A stretch of 64,000 nucleotides of DNA, taken from IMG/VR virus record IMGVR_UViG_3300009060_000001, positions 1-64,000 of that record, one strand, 5' to 3'. Position 1 is the stretch's first letter. Every line of letters begins with the position of its first letter. The stretch comes from a virus. Shown one piece after another: positions 8,058-15,814 of this stretch. Both the position numbers and the translations under genes were made by a program. The notes under the pieces are model-generated. The model was not told the origin of the DNA. It did no database searches and worked only from the letters and a program-made list of their open reading frames with translations.

Positions 8058-9173
8058 TTAAAATGGGAGATCGTCCATATCATCCATCGCATCGACCATC
8101 CGTTGCATCCAGTCCTGAAATTGCTCTGGAGAAATAAGGTAATTATGTTTGCCCGATTTATGCTTTTTTACATTCGTTTTAATTTCTTGCAGCCAGTCCC
8201 GATCCAGGAAAACACCTTGGGGATCATCTTCATCGAATTTACTGATATTAGAAATAAGCTGCTGCATCTGCTTTTCATTTATACCCTTTTTCTGCGACTG
8301 GCTTTGTTTCTGGCTACCTTTATTCTGGCTTTTTGGGGACTGCTTGCTTCGTGTGTTCCCTTTATTTTTTGGGCTCTTATTCTTCTTATTCGTTGATCCT
8401 CCGGAACCGTTTCCTTTGCCATTACCAGAATTGATGTTAGGATTGTTTTCGTGAACGATGGTAGTATTAATATTATCCAACCGCTTCTGAATTTTTGAGT
8501 CAACAAAATCGATCAATCGCTCGGCCTTTTCATAGGATACGCTATCGCAATCTTCTTCCCAGCTATCAATCACTTCCTGAAATTTTGCTTCGCTATCATC
8601 TTCCAGATACTTTATTAAGCGCTGCATCCTCCGGAACTGTTCTGGAGTCATATACTTTGGCAGAAATTCTTTCGGCAATACCGGCCGGTCCCATCGAACG
8701 GTAAAATCCCAGGATTTCTTTGAAAACTTATCGTAGGAATCCCATTCATCCTGTGGGCGTTTGATGGCATAGAGCTGGGGAACAAACTGCGTGTATAATC
8801 CTACGTCCCACTGCTCGGCAGCCCGGCGAAGCGATTTACTGGATACGCTTTTAACCATATCAATATTACTGGCTGTATCCATTGCAGCGCCATCCCAATT
8901 TGGGATCCATTCATCCCCATATCGCAAAAGGATAGCCTGGTAGAGCCCGGCATTACCAAGTGTAATCAATTCATTCTTCCAATTACCCTTTCCGCAAACA
9001 ATATTAAAGCGCGTAATGATAGATTCCCTTCGCACGTAAGGAGCAACGGCAATAACCGCCTTATTATAAGAATCTCCATAACTAAAGTTACTCACCCATT
9101 CCAGATCCCGGAATGCAAAAGGCCGTTTTAGGCGCTCAACGGCGCGTTCAAAATCAAATTCCTTTTTACTCAT
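8058..9173 (-). CDS. Rad52-family single-strand annealing protein
   Basis: 371 residues from the ATG at 9173, which overlaps the upstream stop (ATGAGTAA) and precedes the conserved LKRPFAFRDLEW block. The core shows the Rad52/Rad22 pattern: VAPYVRRESIITRFNIVCG, KGNWKNELI, and SSKSLRRAAEQWDVGLY. A low-complexity G/N/S/K linker follows, then a C-terminal helix and the acidic tip DDMDDLPF, resembling the SSB tail. It would anneal complementary strands for recombination or end repair. A longer start at 9230 is possible but adds unconserved residues. Confidence 0.85.
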   Translation of the reverse strand: MSKKEFDFERAVERLKRPFAFRDLEWVSNFSYGDSYNKAVIAVAPYVRRESIITRFNIVCGKGNWKNELITLGNAGLYQAILLRYGDEWIPNWDGAAMDTASNIDMVKSVSSKSLRRAAEQWDVGLYTQFVPQLYAIKRPQDEWDSYDKFSKKSWDFTVRWDRPVLPKEFLPKYMTPEQFRRMQRLIKYLEDDSEAKFQEVIDSWEEDCDSVSYEKAERLIDFVDSKIQKRLDNINTTIVHENNPNINSGNGKGNGSGGSTNKKNKSPKNKGNTRSKQSPKSQNKGSQKQSQSQKKGINEKQMQQLISNISKFDEDDPQGVFLDRDWLQEIKTNVKKHKSGKHNYLISPEQFQDWMQRMVDAMDDMDDLPF

Positions 9174-9450
9174 TTGGTTTCTCGGTTTTTTGATTGAAAT
9201 CCCAATACCACTCAGTGGTAAACTTGACAATTCGGCTGCGCAAATGCTTACTTGTGGCCCGGCCAGCTGCTACATTATTAATTAAGGAGGATTGAACTGT
9301 TGGATCAAAATCCTTTAACAACATTTTACTACCATCCTTTTCAATAAAGTGATCGCCTTTTTTGTCAAAAAGACCATAATTGATCCGGGCCATCTCAAAT
9401 TCGTTTGATATATCTGGATAATAATGTCCAGGCTTGATCTTCTTCGCCAT
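9166..9450 (-). CDS. Hypothetical protein upstream of annealing protein
   Basis: 94 residues, not recognised; charged, with a short tail QKTEKPNE overlapping the annealing-protein start. A single globular domain is likely. The overlap implies co-translation, so a recombination-related function is a reasonable but unproven guess. Confidence 0.6.
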   Translation of the reverse strand: MAKKIKPGHYYPDISNEFEMARINYGLFDKKGDHFIEKDGSKMLLKDFDPTVQSSLINNVAAGRATSKHLRSRIVKFTTEWYWDFNQKTEKPNE

Positions 9451-9493
9451 GTGATAAATATATTTACTATGTAGTTAAAGTTCCAAATGCTTT

Positions 9494-9510
9494 GTAGTGC
9501 GATACACTAC
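9494..9510. promoter_or_regulatory. Inverted repeat GTAGTG-5-CACTAC
   Basis: A perfect 6-base inverted repeat with a 5-base centre overlaps the stop codon of the leftmost-promoter gene (9507-9788) and lies 44 bases before the next start. It may be a short operator or an RNA hairpin that tunes expression of the operon below it. No T-run follows on either strand, so simple termination is unlikely. Confidence 0.4.
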
Positions 9511-9788
9511 GATTCAAGATCACAGTTTTGTTCCAGTGTGCGCCGAATCATATCAGAAATTTCCGGATCTAACCTGGACTCTCCGAATACATTAATCATA
9601 TTATTCAGCAAAACTTTATAACGTTTGTGAGCATTCAAACGTCTTTCTAAACTATCTATAAAATTCGTTAATTGGGTGGCATCTTTGGCTCGAACAGGAT
9701 CTTTGTTAATTAAAATATCTTTGTCTGGAGTTCGCAAATAGAAATAACTACCCGAGCTGTTTTTAATATATTTGATCCGGTTTCCCAA
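9507..9788 (-). CDS. Hypothetical protein, first gene of minus early operon
   Basis: 93 residues beginning with a TTG codon (TTG GGA AAC); no ATG is available upstream in frame. Basic and helical (DSLERRLNAHKRYKVLLNNMI); family not recognised. It is first in the minus-strand operon and lies back to back with the plus-strand operon beginning at 9857, so both promoters must lie in the 68-base gap. First-gene position would suit a regulator, but no helix-turn-helix is clear. Confidence 0.55.
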   Translation of the reverse strand: MGNRIKYIKNSSGSYFYLRTPDKDILINKDPVRAKDATQLTNFIDSLERRLNAHKRYKVLLNNMINVFGESRLDPEISDMIRRTLEQNCDLES

Positions 9789-9792
9789 AATA

Positions 9793-9821
9793 TTGACTGT
9801 GTAGATAAATTTCTTTACTCT
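9793..9821 (+). promoter_or_regulatory. Sigma-70-type promoter for plus operon
   Basis: TTGACT at 9793-9798, 17 bases, then TACTCT at 9816-9821. The -35 is near consensus, the -10 moderate. The predicted start near 9828 gives a ~29-base leader to the ATG at 9857. It lies in the divergent gap with the minus early operon. Confidence 0.5.
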
Positions 9822-9856
9822 TAGGATAACAAATCCGAAGCAAAGATCACAGGCGG

Positions 9857-10159
9857 ATGGCCAAGAAGAAAAAGTATTCTAAAAAAGAAACAATCTACTT
9901 TCAGACTCTTATCGTAACTTTTGAACATCCCGAAACCGGCAAGGAAACTACACGCCGGTTCGTTGGTAAAGCTTTATTCACACCCGAAGTTCTGGATGAA
10001 ATGATCGAAGCCGATATGGAGATGCCTGATATACTTTATTTAGAAAACATGGAGCGACCTTTCAAAATCGAGATTGATGGCGAAGATGAGCGAAGTGTTG
10101 AGATCCATCAAAAACTTGTAGAAATAGAACGTAAACGAATGCAACAGGAAGGTAACTAA
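9857..10159 (+). CDS. Hypothetical protein
   Basis: 100 residues. A lysine-rich N-terminus (MAKKKKYSKKE) is followed by a beta-rich segment and an acidic helical C-terminus (IHQKLVEIERKRMQQEGN). Family not recognised. First gene of the plus-strand operon; its stop overlaps the next start as TAATG, a standard coupling. Confidence 0.6.
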   Translation: MAKKKKYSKKETIYFQTLIVTFEHPETGKETTRRFVGKALFTPEVLDEMIEADMEMPDILYLENMERPFKIEIDGEDERSVEIHQKLVEIERKRMQQEGN

Positions 10160-10569
10160 TGGACAAGGATTTACAGCAGCAGCTTATACGAAATTTAAAT
10201 CAGATGTTTGCTATAACCGTAGAATCCCGGAGAATTATCAATAAAATTGTGAACGAAACTCATAGCCCTTGGATGATTACGGCATCATTGAATCTTAATA
10301 TCAGCATCAATTATTTAAAAGGATTTTATCATTATACCCAGCTATCAACAGATGAAATAGATGCCGTTGAAGTTGTGGATACCGATAATGTTCAGGACTA
10401 TCTCATGCTCTTTGGGAGTTGTCTGGGGGATGTAATACAGATTTATGAAACCAACAACTTCCAATCATTGATAGCAGAAAAGAATTGGAATCCGGTCCTC
10501 ACCGAACTGCTTATAGGTTTTTATCATAACGTTTTTGAAGCAAAATGTACCATCGAGCTCCAAATATAA
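10159..10569 (+). CDS. Hypothetical helical protein
   Basis: 136 residues, largely alpha-helical, not recognised. It begins within the previous stop (TAATG). The pattern of alternating acidic and hydrophobic residues (STDEIDAVEVVDTDNVQDYLMLFGSC, here only its first part is quoted as STDEIDAVEVV) indicates a soluble globular protein. No motifs point to activity. Confidence 0.55.
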   Translation: MDKDLQQQLIRNLNQMFAITVESRRIINKIVNETHSPWMITASLNLNISINYLKGFYHYTQLSTDEIDAVEVVDTDNVQDYLMLFGSCLGDVIQIYETNNFQSLIAEKNWNPVLTELLIGFYHNVFEAKCTIELQI

Positions 10570-10591
10570 ACCGCAACCAACACAACCATAT

Positions 10592-10984
10592 ATGAATAAA
10601 TCCTCACATTTCAACCGATTAAGTAATGTTATTTCTATAACAGTTATTTTTGTTGTTTTATTTTTGATTGTTGATTATAGCTTGGGAGAAACCTTTACCT
10701 GCGAAGGCCATGTGGCAACGCATACTTTTGTCAGACAAACCGAAGTGCATTTTCGGCCAGCACCGAAACCTAATGTTTGGATCCCAGTAGACGATTCAAC
10801 TATTTATGGGCTAGTACTTACCTATCAGCATCAAGCTTCGATTATGCCTGTTCCGACCGAATATGCTTACGAAGTAAAAAATGGAGATGTGATTCCATTA
10901 AAGGTAAAAACCGGATTTATAACAGGCCATATTTATAATACCCGAATCGAATATCCAATTTGGGAAAACTGGAAGAAGAAATAG
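10592..10984 (+). CDS. Membrane-anchored or exported protein
   Basis: 130 residues from the ATG at 10592, 22 bases after the preceding stop; an upstream alternative start at 10535 would overlap the previous gene by 35 bases. A hydrophobic segment (VISITVIFVVLFLIVDYSLG) near residues 12-31 is a signal anchor or signal peptide; the remaining ~100 residues are beta-rich and would face the periplasm. Unknown function; a host-envelope or superinfection-exclusion role would suit an early exported phage protein but is only inference. Confidence 0.5.
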   Translation: MNKSSHFNRLSNVISITVIFVVLFLIVDYSLGETFTCEGHVATHTFVRQTEVHFRPAPKPNVWIPVDDSTIYGLVLTYQHQASIMPVPTEYAYEVKNGDVIPLKVKTGFITGHIYNTRIEYPIWENWKKK

Positions 10985-11038
10985 ATGGGACGTAAGAAAA
11001 CCCACGAATATGAATATAAGATAGGCCGGATGAATTAA
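10985..11038 (+). CDS. 17-codon micro-ORF
   Basis: Begins directly after the previous stop (TAG then ATG) and ends MGRKKTHEYEYKIGRMN. Basic. The exact abutment and the TAATG junction with the next short ORF suggest a chain of coupled micro-genes. With so few residues it may be chance or a leader; no comparison was possible. Confidence 0.25.
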   Translation: MGRKKTHEYEYKIGRMN

Positions 11039-11109
11039 TGTATATGCACCGTTATAATGCACCTAACTTTGTGCAGTTATCTCAATGTGAATATGAAACC
11101 CCAAATTAA
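11038..11109 (+). CDS. 23-codon micro-ORF
   Basis: Starts in a TAATG overlap with the previous micro-ORF and encodes MYMHRYNAPNFVQLSQCEYE and three more residues. It ends 11 bases before the next real gene. A weak hairpin (TGCAC/GTGCA) lies within it. Treated as a possible coupled small gene; evidence is position only. Confidence 0.25.
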   Translation: MYMHRYNAPNFVQLSQCEYETPN

Positions 11110-11120
11110 CTTAATTATTT

Positions 11121-11714
11121 ATGTTACGATCACCTGATGGAACCCCCCTTTGGAGTGGGAAACCAAACGATAAAGAAAACGAAAAACTACGGGGGGCAAA
11201 ATTAAACGAAATAGCCCAGGATTTGAATGATGATGAGCTTTCCGATGAGCAGAAAGTACTTAGGTATGGATCTCATCTGGAATGGTTTTTAGAACAAACC
11301 CGAATGCTGCTGGGCGCTCAACAGAAGGCCCAAAGCGAAGGAGTTTTTGATGTATCAATACACACTGTTGGAATTGCTAATGGGCTTATTCTGGCTTCGG
11401 CTATCTTCCTGGGAGAACAGGGGGACCCTCCTACGCGGAAGATCCCTAATAAGCTGCGCCATCGAAGCGATGAGCTGCTGGCCGAGAAAGTGAAAGGATT
11501 TATTATAACTTTGATTACGCAGCTGGAAGCTGTTATCTGCATAGAAGATAACAAACCCAAGGGCTACGGAGAATACGATGTGCAGGAAGCCTATGCGCGG
11601 TGGCATAATGATACTGTTGAGCATTTAAACAACTGCCCGGTTTCATTTCCAGAGCTCCAAGCAGCGATTAATCGCATCGGAGAATTTCACCGAAAGAACC
11701 ATAACGATGAATAA
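11121..11714 (+). CDS. Hypothetical protein
   Basis: 197 residues, soluble, mostly helical; not recognised. The middle has a hydrophobic helix (GIANGLILASAIFLGEQGD) unlikely to be membrane-spanning given the charged surroundings. It overlaps the next gene by 8 bases, so it is co-translated with the alpha-CTD-like protein. Confidence 0.6.
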   Translation: MLRSPDGTPLWSGKPNDKENEKLRGAKLNEIAQDLNDDELSDEQKVLRYGSHLEWFLEQTRMLLGAQQKAQSEGVFDVSIHTVGIANGLILASAIFLGEQGDPPTRKIPNKLRHRSDELLAEKVKGFIITLITQLEAVICIEDNKPKGYGEYDVQEAYARWHNDTVEHLNNCPVSFPELQAAINRIGEFHRKNHNDE

Positions 11715-12132
11715 AGAAGATTATACTGAAACTGTGTTGGGGGCTGCGTTTGATGTAGCCCACAATCAGCTTAAGAAGAAGAACATTAGCTTTCCCTTTT
11801 GTGTAATCACTGCAATACCCCAAGGGGACGACAAACAGGAGCAGCTGAAATTTATAGTGCAGCATAATACCGATACCGATCTTCTCCGGAAGATCCTAAA
11901 AGAGCTGCTGCAAAAGATGGATACCAACAGAGCTGTAACTATCGGTCGCTCCCAAATGGGCCAGCGAGCCATCAATGTGTTGCAGATGATCGGCTTCGCG
12001 CCGGGAGATCCGCTGCAAGTGCTACAAGGCATCAGCTACCATGAGTTGATTAGTGTCCGCAACTGTGGCCCAAAGACCGTAAAGGAGATAACCGATACGC
12101 TGGATAAACATAATATACAATGGAAAAAGTAA
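11707..12132 (+). CDS. Protein with RNA polymerase alpha-CTD-like domain
   Basis: 141 residues. Residues ~85-141 follow the RNA polymerase alpha C-terminal domain: a helix RAINVLQMIG, then LQGISYHELISVRNCGPKTV and KEITDTLDKHNI, matching the RxxNxLxxxGI ... DLLxIRNxGxKSLxEI pattern including the RNxG helix-hairpin-helix turn. The first 80 residues are different and unrecognised. In bacteria alpha-CTD contacts UP-element DNA and activators, so this protein may redirect host RNA polymerase or simply bind DNA. It overlaps the upstream gene and is 3 bases from the downstream one. Confidence 0.7.
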   Translation: MNKEDYTETVLGAAFDVAHNQLKKKNISFPFCVITAIPQGDDKQEQLKFIVQHNTDTDLLRKILKELLQKMDTNRAVTIGRSQMGQRAINVLQMIGFAPGDPLQVLQGISYHELISVRNCGPKTVKEITDTLDKHNIQWKK

Positions 12133-12135
12133 ACT

Positions 12136-12480
12136 ATGGGATCTGACAAAGGTTTTTTTAGTAGGCTTCGATCAGTGGATCCGGAAGTCAACCAAGACTT
12201 CCTTAAGCCGGTATTGCCGGAAGGATATATAAGGGAAAAGCCAGAATCAATCCGGCTTCCCAGGGATCGAGAATCTATAAACAAGGCAGTTAAAGAGATA
12301 GTAGAAACCAACCTGGAGGAAAACGATCCTCATACCGTACAAACGCCGGGCCACCGGCTGCTGGATCGGATCGAACGGCTGGAACGAAAGATCGATCAGA
12401 TCTTTGGGGATCATGTTCTTATTAATGGAAGATGGATTAAAAAGAGTAATTTAACGATAAAGACTGATGGCGAAGATTAG
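12136..12480 (+). CDS. Hypothetical protein with coiled-coil
   Basis: 114 residues, not recognised. A helical segment LLDRIERLERKIDQIFG near residues 74-90 is a short coiled coil. The C-terminus overlaps the next start by 14 bases. It begins MGSDKGFFSRLRS, superficially like the first residues of the giant ejection protein (MGSDKEE), which is probably coincidence. Confidence 0.55.
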   Translation: MGSDKGFFSRLRSVDPEVNQDFLKPVLPEGYIREKPESIRLPRDRESINKAVKEIVETNLEENDPHTVQTPGHRLLDRIERLERKIDQIFGDHVLINGRWIKKSNLTIKTDGED

Positions 12481-12676
12481 GACTGGCATTGTAGTAGATA
12501 ATTATAAACTGGATCGTTTTAAGAAGAAGCTGGGCAAAAATGATTTTGAAATTGCAGCTACCGAAAAATTCACCGGCACAACTACTTCGATTATTTTATC
12601 GGTGGATCCTGATAGAATTCCAGAACTGAAAAAGCTATTGGGAGAACTCCAGTTGTATTTTAAAAGGAGGAATTAA
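12467..12676 (+). CDS. Small hypothetical protein
   Basis: 69 residues with an alternating beta-alpha pattern (DFEIAATEKFTGTTTSIILSV, of which FEIAATEKF is the strand), ending in a basic helix. Start overlaps the previous stop; the next gene starts at its last base with an AAAAGGAGG ribosome site just inside this gene. Not recognised. Confidence 0.55.
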   Translation: MAKIRTGIVVDNYKLDRFKKKLGKNDFEIAATEKFTGTTTSIILSVDPDRIPELKKLLGELQLYFKRRN

Positions 12677-13026
12677 TGGATTATGTGAATATGGATATTG
12701 GGATGATGAAACAACAGCTGGATGAACTTCATTATACAGAAGGGATTGATACCGTTGCACTGCCCCGGGATGAGTTTAACCGGTTAAATCAAAAGCTTGC
12801 CGATTATATGGGCCATCGCATGTTGTTTCAACTTTCAAAAGAGCGATTCCAGGACCGCATTTTATTTTATGGGGTATCGATTTATCCCACAGATGAAATT
12901 GAGGATGGCTGGGAACCCGATGGCCAGGAAGTGGGATTTGAAGAAAATAATGATCCTTTCGAAACCTTTGATCCGGAAATGTTTGCTGCGGTATTAGAAA
13001 TGCTTTCGCAGAAAACTAAAGAATAG
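12676..13026 (+). CDS. Hypothetical acidic protein
   Basis: 116 residues, strongly acidic towards the C-terminus. Preceded by AAAGGAGG five to six bases before ATG, one of the strongest Shine-Dalgarno sequences in the window, so it may be highly translated. Family not recognised. A palindrome-like hairpin follows its stop. Confidence 0.6.
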   Translation: MDYVNMDIGMMKQQLDELHYTEGIDTVALPRDEFNRLNQKLADYMGHRMLFQLSKERFQDRILFYGVSIYPTDEIEDGWEPDGQEVGFEENNDPFETFDPEMFAAVLEMLSQKTKE

Positions 13027-13035
13027 ATTCGAAGC

Positions 13036-13060
13036 AACTGTTCGGAAATTCCGGACAGTT
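13036..13060 (+). promoter_or_regulatory. 11-bp hairpin between plus-strand genes
   Basis: AACTGTTCGGA pairs with TCCGGACAGTT around a 3-base loop, with one G-T pair. There is no T-run directly after; TTTATATATC follows. It sits 30 bases before the next gene and could be an RNA processing or operator site. AACTGTTCGGA also occurs at the hairpin after the capsid gene (35108), which hints at a shared role. Confidence 0.45.
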
Positions 13061-13089
13061 TATATATCTAACCTAAAACACATAGTACT

Positions 13090-13554
13090 ATGAGTTCACC
13101 GATCGATCACATGCTCCCAAAAGATTGGGATGATTGGAGTCCCGGAGAGAAGGAAACCTTCTTTCGGGAAAATGCCGAAGATGTAGAACATAAAACCATA
13201 ACCAAACCGCTTTCACGAAAGGAGCTGGAAGATGCCCAGCAGGAGCTATCGATTGCTTCTGTGGACCTTCGAAAGAAGGAGCGCGAGTACGATAAAGTTA
13301 AAGAGAAATGGCGCGAAGAAATCATCAAACCGCGCAAGGAAAAGGTTGACGTTCTCCTGGATCAGCTGGAAAACGAAGCCGAAGAAATGGAAGGCAACGT
13401 ATTCTTGCTTCGCGATTTTCAGCGCGAGATGGTTTATGAAGTCTTGGCCGATGGCACAGTCATAAATGCCCGGCCGATGATGCACAAAGAGAAGCAGTTT
13501 AAAACACAATCGCACATGCGAAGTGCTGCGGTCAACGATAATCCTAACGAATAA
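13090..13554 (+). CDS. Coiled-coil protein
   Basis: 154 residues. The middle (about 45-105) is a long charged helix, KKEREYDKVKEKWREEIIKP and continuing to DQLENEAEEMEG, a coiled coil. The C-terminal portion is beta-like. Not recognised. It is paired with the DUF2303-like gene 12 bases downstream, and the two may form a complex. Confidence 0.6.
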   Translation: MSSPIDHMLPKDWDDWSPGEKETFFRENAEDVEHKTITKPLSRKELEDAQQELSIASVDLRKKEREYDKVKEKWREEIIKPRKEKVDVLLDQLENEAEEMEGNVFLLRDFQREMVYEVLADGTVINARPMMHKEKQFKTQSHMRSAAVNDNPNE

Positions 13555-13566
13555 TAATTCATCATT

Positions 13567-14304
13567 ATGTCAGACGAAGAAGCTAAAAAAGATACCCGGC
13601 GAGTCCATATTACTCCGCACAAAGAAGTGCAAACGCTCATCCTTCGGGAATCAACTAACGCTCCCGAAATACGGCAGCCGGTTAAAGTGCGGATTCGGGG
13701 GAATATTTTTGCGCCCCAGGAATGGTATGAGATGCGCTGGCAGCAGGAACTTATTGATCCGAAACTGGCGCATGTGGAAGTGGATCGTTGGCAGGGAATC
13801 ATCAAGCTTTATGTCAACGAATCAGATGTGGAACAGCCAATTATCACTGGAACGCTGGCAGAAAATCCGGACCTGGAGAAGCTGGGCATCAATCAAGGCA
13901 ATATGTACGATAAGGATTCCTTTGTTGAAATGCTAAAAATGAACCGGCATCTATTCCAGGATCAATCTGTTAATATGTCATTGGTCGCAAAGTTGAAAGA
14001 TTTTGTGGTCGATGTCAGGAAGAAGATTGAAGATAAAGACGATCACCGGGGAAATATTAATATCGCGCTGCGCCAGACAGCCGAAACAGATCTTCCGGAA
14101 ACCTTCAATCTGGAGATGCCCATCTTTCGTGGGAAGCCATCCCAGGTTTTTGAAGTCGAACTTAACTTCAATGTGAAAAGCAATAGTATCTTCTTCTGGC
14201 TTACATCGCCGGATCTGGCCGAACAGATAGGAACCACCAAGGATAAGATCATCGAAAATGCTTTAAAGGGCATGGATGAGAATCTTATCATCATCGAAAA
14301 GTAA
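13567..14304 (+). CDS. DUF2303-like phage protein
   Basis: 245 residues. The C-terminal third (LPETFNLEMPIFRGKPSQVF then ELNFNVKSNSIFFWLTSPDL) resembles DUF2303 phage proteins, in which an FxLxxPVFxG motif precedes paired beta strands. DUF2303 members occur near recombination genes in several phages, with no established function. Last gene of the plus operon, followed by a strong terminator. Confidence 0.45.
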   Translation: MSDEEAKKDTRRVHITPHKEVQTLILRESTNAPEIRQPVKVRIRGNIFAPQEWYEMRWQQELIDPKLAHVEVDRWQGIIKLYVNESDVEQPIITGTLAENPDLEKLGINQGNMYDKDSFVEMLKMNRHLFQDQSVNMSLVAKLKDFVVDVRKKIEDKDDHRGNINIALRQTAETDLPETFNLEMPIFRGKPSQVFEVELNFNVKSNSIFFWLTSPDLAEQIGTTKDKIIENALKGMDENLIIIEK

Positions 14305-14329
14305 TACCCCAAAAGCCACCTAAAATAGA

Positions 14330-14361
14330 AAAGGCCAGCTCGCTTGGGCTGGCCTTTCTTT
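14330..14361. terminator. Bidirectional terminator
   Basis: AAAGGCCAGC and GCTGGCCTTT form a 10-bp stem (14330-14339, 14348-14357) followed by CTTTTATT on the plus strand; on the minus strand TTTTCTATTTT follows the stem. It lies between the converging plus operon and the lysis end of the minus operon and would stop both. Confidence 0.85.
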
Positions 14362-14435
14362 TATTCTCTTAGGTGCTAAACTAAAGAATAATGAAAAGAG
14401 TGCTCTCAACTCTTACCATTGCTAAAATAGGTAGA

Positions 14436-15098
14436 TTACAAGGCATATCCAAGAATGAATGCTGCCACCGTTGCTACTTCTGTCCAAGGGAATCGCCTAC
14501 CTTTGGGTTTTAGCGGTGTCGTTGATACTACTTTTAGGCTATCGAAATCCGGAGATGTGGTTAGTGCCTTTACCGATGATCGATCATCATTAATAAAGAT
14601 CGCCTGGTCAATTCTCACGCGCCTAAGCTGGCTTATTTCAGGCGTATCCAAAAATAGCGAGTCATTACGTATGCCACCGCGAGCAACGGCTTCTATGAGT
14701 CCATTTCCGAAGGTTGCTCGTTTCTCTAGTGTTGTATCGGCAAATGTTTGCTCGGTACTGTCGGAATCGTTTTTAAGATCCCATATTGAAAGCGAAGAAA
14801 CTTCTTGTAGGCTATCGACCTTTAAATTTAGCTTCCCAATAATCTTATTATAGGAAGCCAGCTTGTCTTTGTTTTTGTCCACATAATCGCGGAATGCCTT
14901 GGAAGTATTGGCCAGGGAATCTTTAATCTGCGATTTATCAACGCGCAGCGCTTGGGTAAGCGTAGTTAAGGAATCAAGTTTTTTTGATTGTTCGGCCGTT
15001 TCGTATTTAATTTTCTCTGGCGTAAAATACCTGGTAAGGCCAACAGTTAACAAAAGTACTACTATTCCTAATCCTATTTCTTTTGGGGAAAAACTCAT
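14436..15098 (-). CDS. Spanin-like double-anchor coiled-coil protein
   Basis: 220 residues. An N-terminal transmembrane helix (IGLGIVVLLLTVGLTRYF, about 7-24), a long coiled-coil-prone middle, a beta-rich part, and a C-terminal hydrophobic segment (VATVAAFILGYAL) ending at the stop. This inner-anchor plus periplasmic-rod layout next to a holin suggests a spanin-like role in disrupting the outer membrane. There is no lipobox. It overlaps the holin stop by four bases. A tail-chaperone or unrelated membrane role cannot be excluded. Confidence 0.5.
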   Translation of the reverse strand: MSFSPKEIGLGIVVLLLTVGLTRYFTPEKIKYETAEQSKKLDSLTTLTQALRVDKSQIKDSLANTSKAFRDYVDKNKDKLASYNKIIGKLNLKVDSLQEVSSLSIWDLKNDSDSTEQTFADTTLEKRATFGNGLIEAVARGGIRNDSLFLDTPEISQLRRVRIDQAIFINDDRSSVKALTTSPDFDSLKVVSTTPLKPKGRRFPWTEVATVAAFILGYAL

Positions 15099-15775
15099 GC
15101 TGCTTCCTTTTCTTTTTTGATTACTGTAACATCTTCATTGCCAAAATAATATGCTTGCGATTCGGCAAACTCCTTGGCTGCTTCTTCATCTACCTTGTCC
15201 CATAGCTCTGGCCAATCAATGTTATCTAACTGGCCCTTCTTTTTGTAAAGCTTAAAGGCTACCCTGGCAAAAGCAGTCATTTTTACGTGTTTCAATACGC
15301 TCCAAATTTCATGGCCGGTAAGAATTAAAAATAGCACATATTGGAACCATCCCAGCGCATCCGGAAACATATTAGCCCCCACAGTAACAGCAATGATCCC
15401 GATAGAATACATTACGGATTTATAAAATGTTTTCATCCATTTTTTGGGATGAAATCTTATCCTGGAATCGATAATGGCCCGGATGGATCCGGCGATAAAA
15501 TCAAGGAATACCAAGATTATTAACCCTTCAACAAGATTCTTAGGAGTTACAAATAGCTGCGCTACTTGCTGTGGCTCGAAAAATCCTTGCATATACGCAA
15601 ATATCCCGTAGGCCCCTCCCAGCAATGCTTTATATCTAAACTGATAAGGGATTTCGGCAATGGGTCGTAAAAAAGGGCGGATAGCCGTGTACCAAAACAT
15701 ATTAATATACCCCGTTTTGTGAGTTACAATTATGGTTTTGTTTGGAAGTTCTATCGTTTCTCTAACTGTTTCCAT
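15095..15775 (-). CDS. Phage holin-like membrane protein
   Basis: 226 residues with three to four transmembrane helices between about 45 and 150, including LVEGLIILVFLDFIAGSIRA and SVMYSIGIIAVTVGANMF. The DFIAGSIRAIID element resembles the toxin-secretion/phage lysis holin family. A charged cytoplasmic tail follows. It is coupled to the spanin-like gene and lies 40 bases after the DUF5675 gene, the usual location of a lysis cassette in this phage type. Confidence 0.65.
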   Translation of the reverse strand: METVRETIELPNKTIIVTHKTGYINMFWYTAIRPFLRPIAEIPYQFRYKALLGGAYGIFAYMQGFFEPQQVAQLFVTPKNLVEGLIILVFLDFIAGSIRAIIDSRIRFHPKKWMKTFYKSVMYSIGIIAVTVGANMFPDALGWFQYVLFLILTGHEIWSVLKHVKMTAFARVAFKLYKKKGQLDNIDWPELWDKVDEEAAKEFAESQAYYFGNEDVTVIKKEKEAA

Positions 15776-15814
15776 AGCTAGTAAATCACTCCTATTTTTT
15801 TATTTTTGGGGATC

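Noticed and set aside
14391-14513. 38-codon plus ORF after orphan TTAGGTGCTA
   Set aside because: Runs antisense into the spanin-like gene and contains a hairpin; composition is not protein-like.
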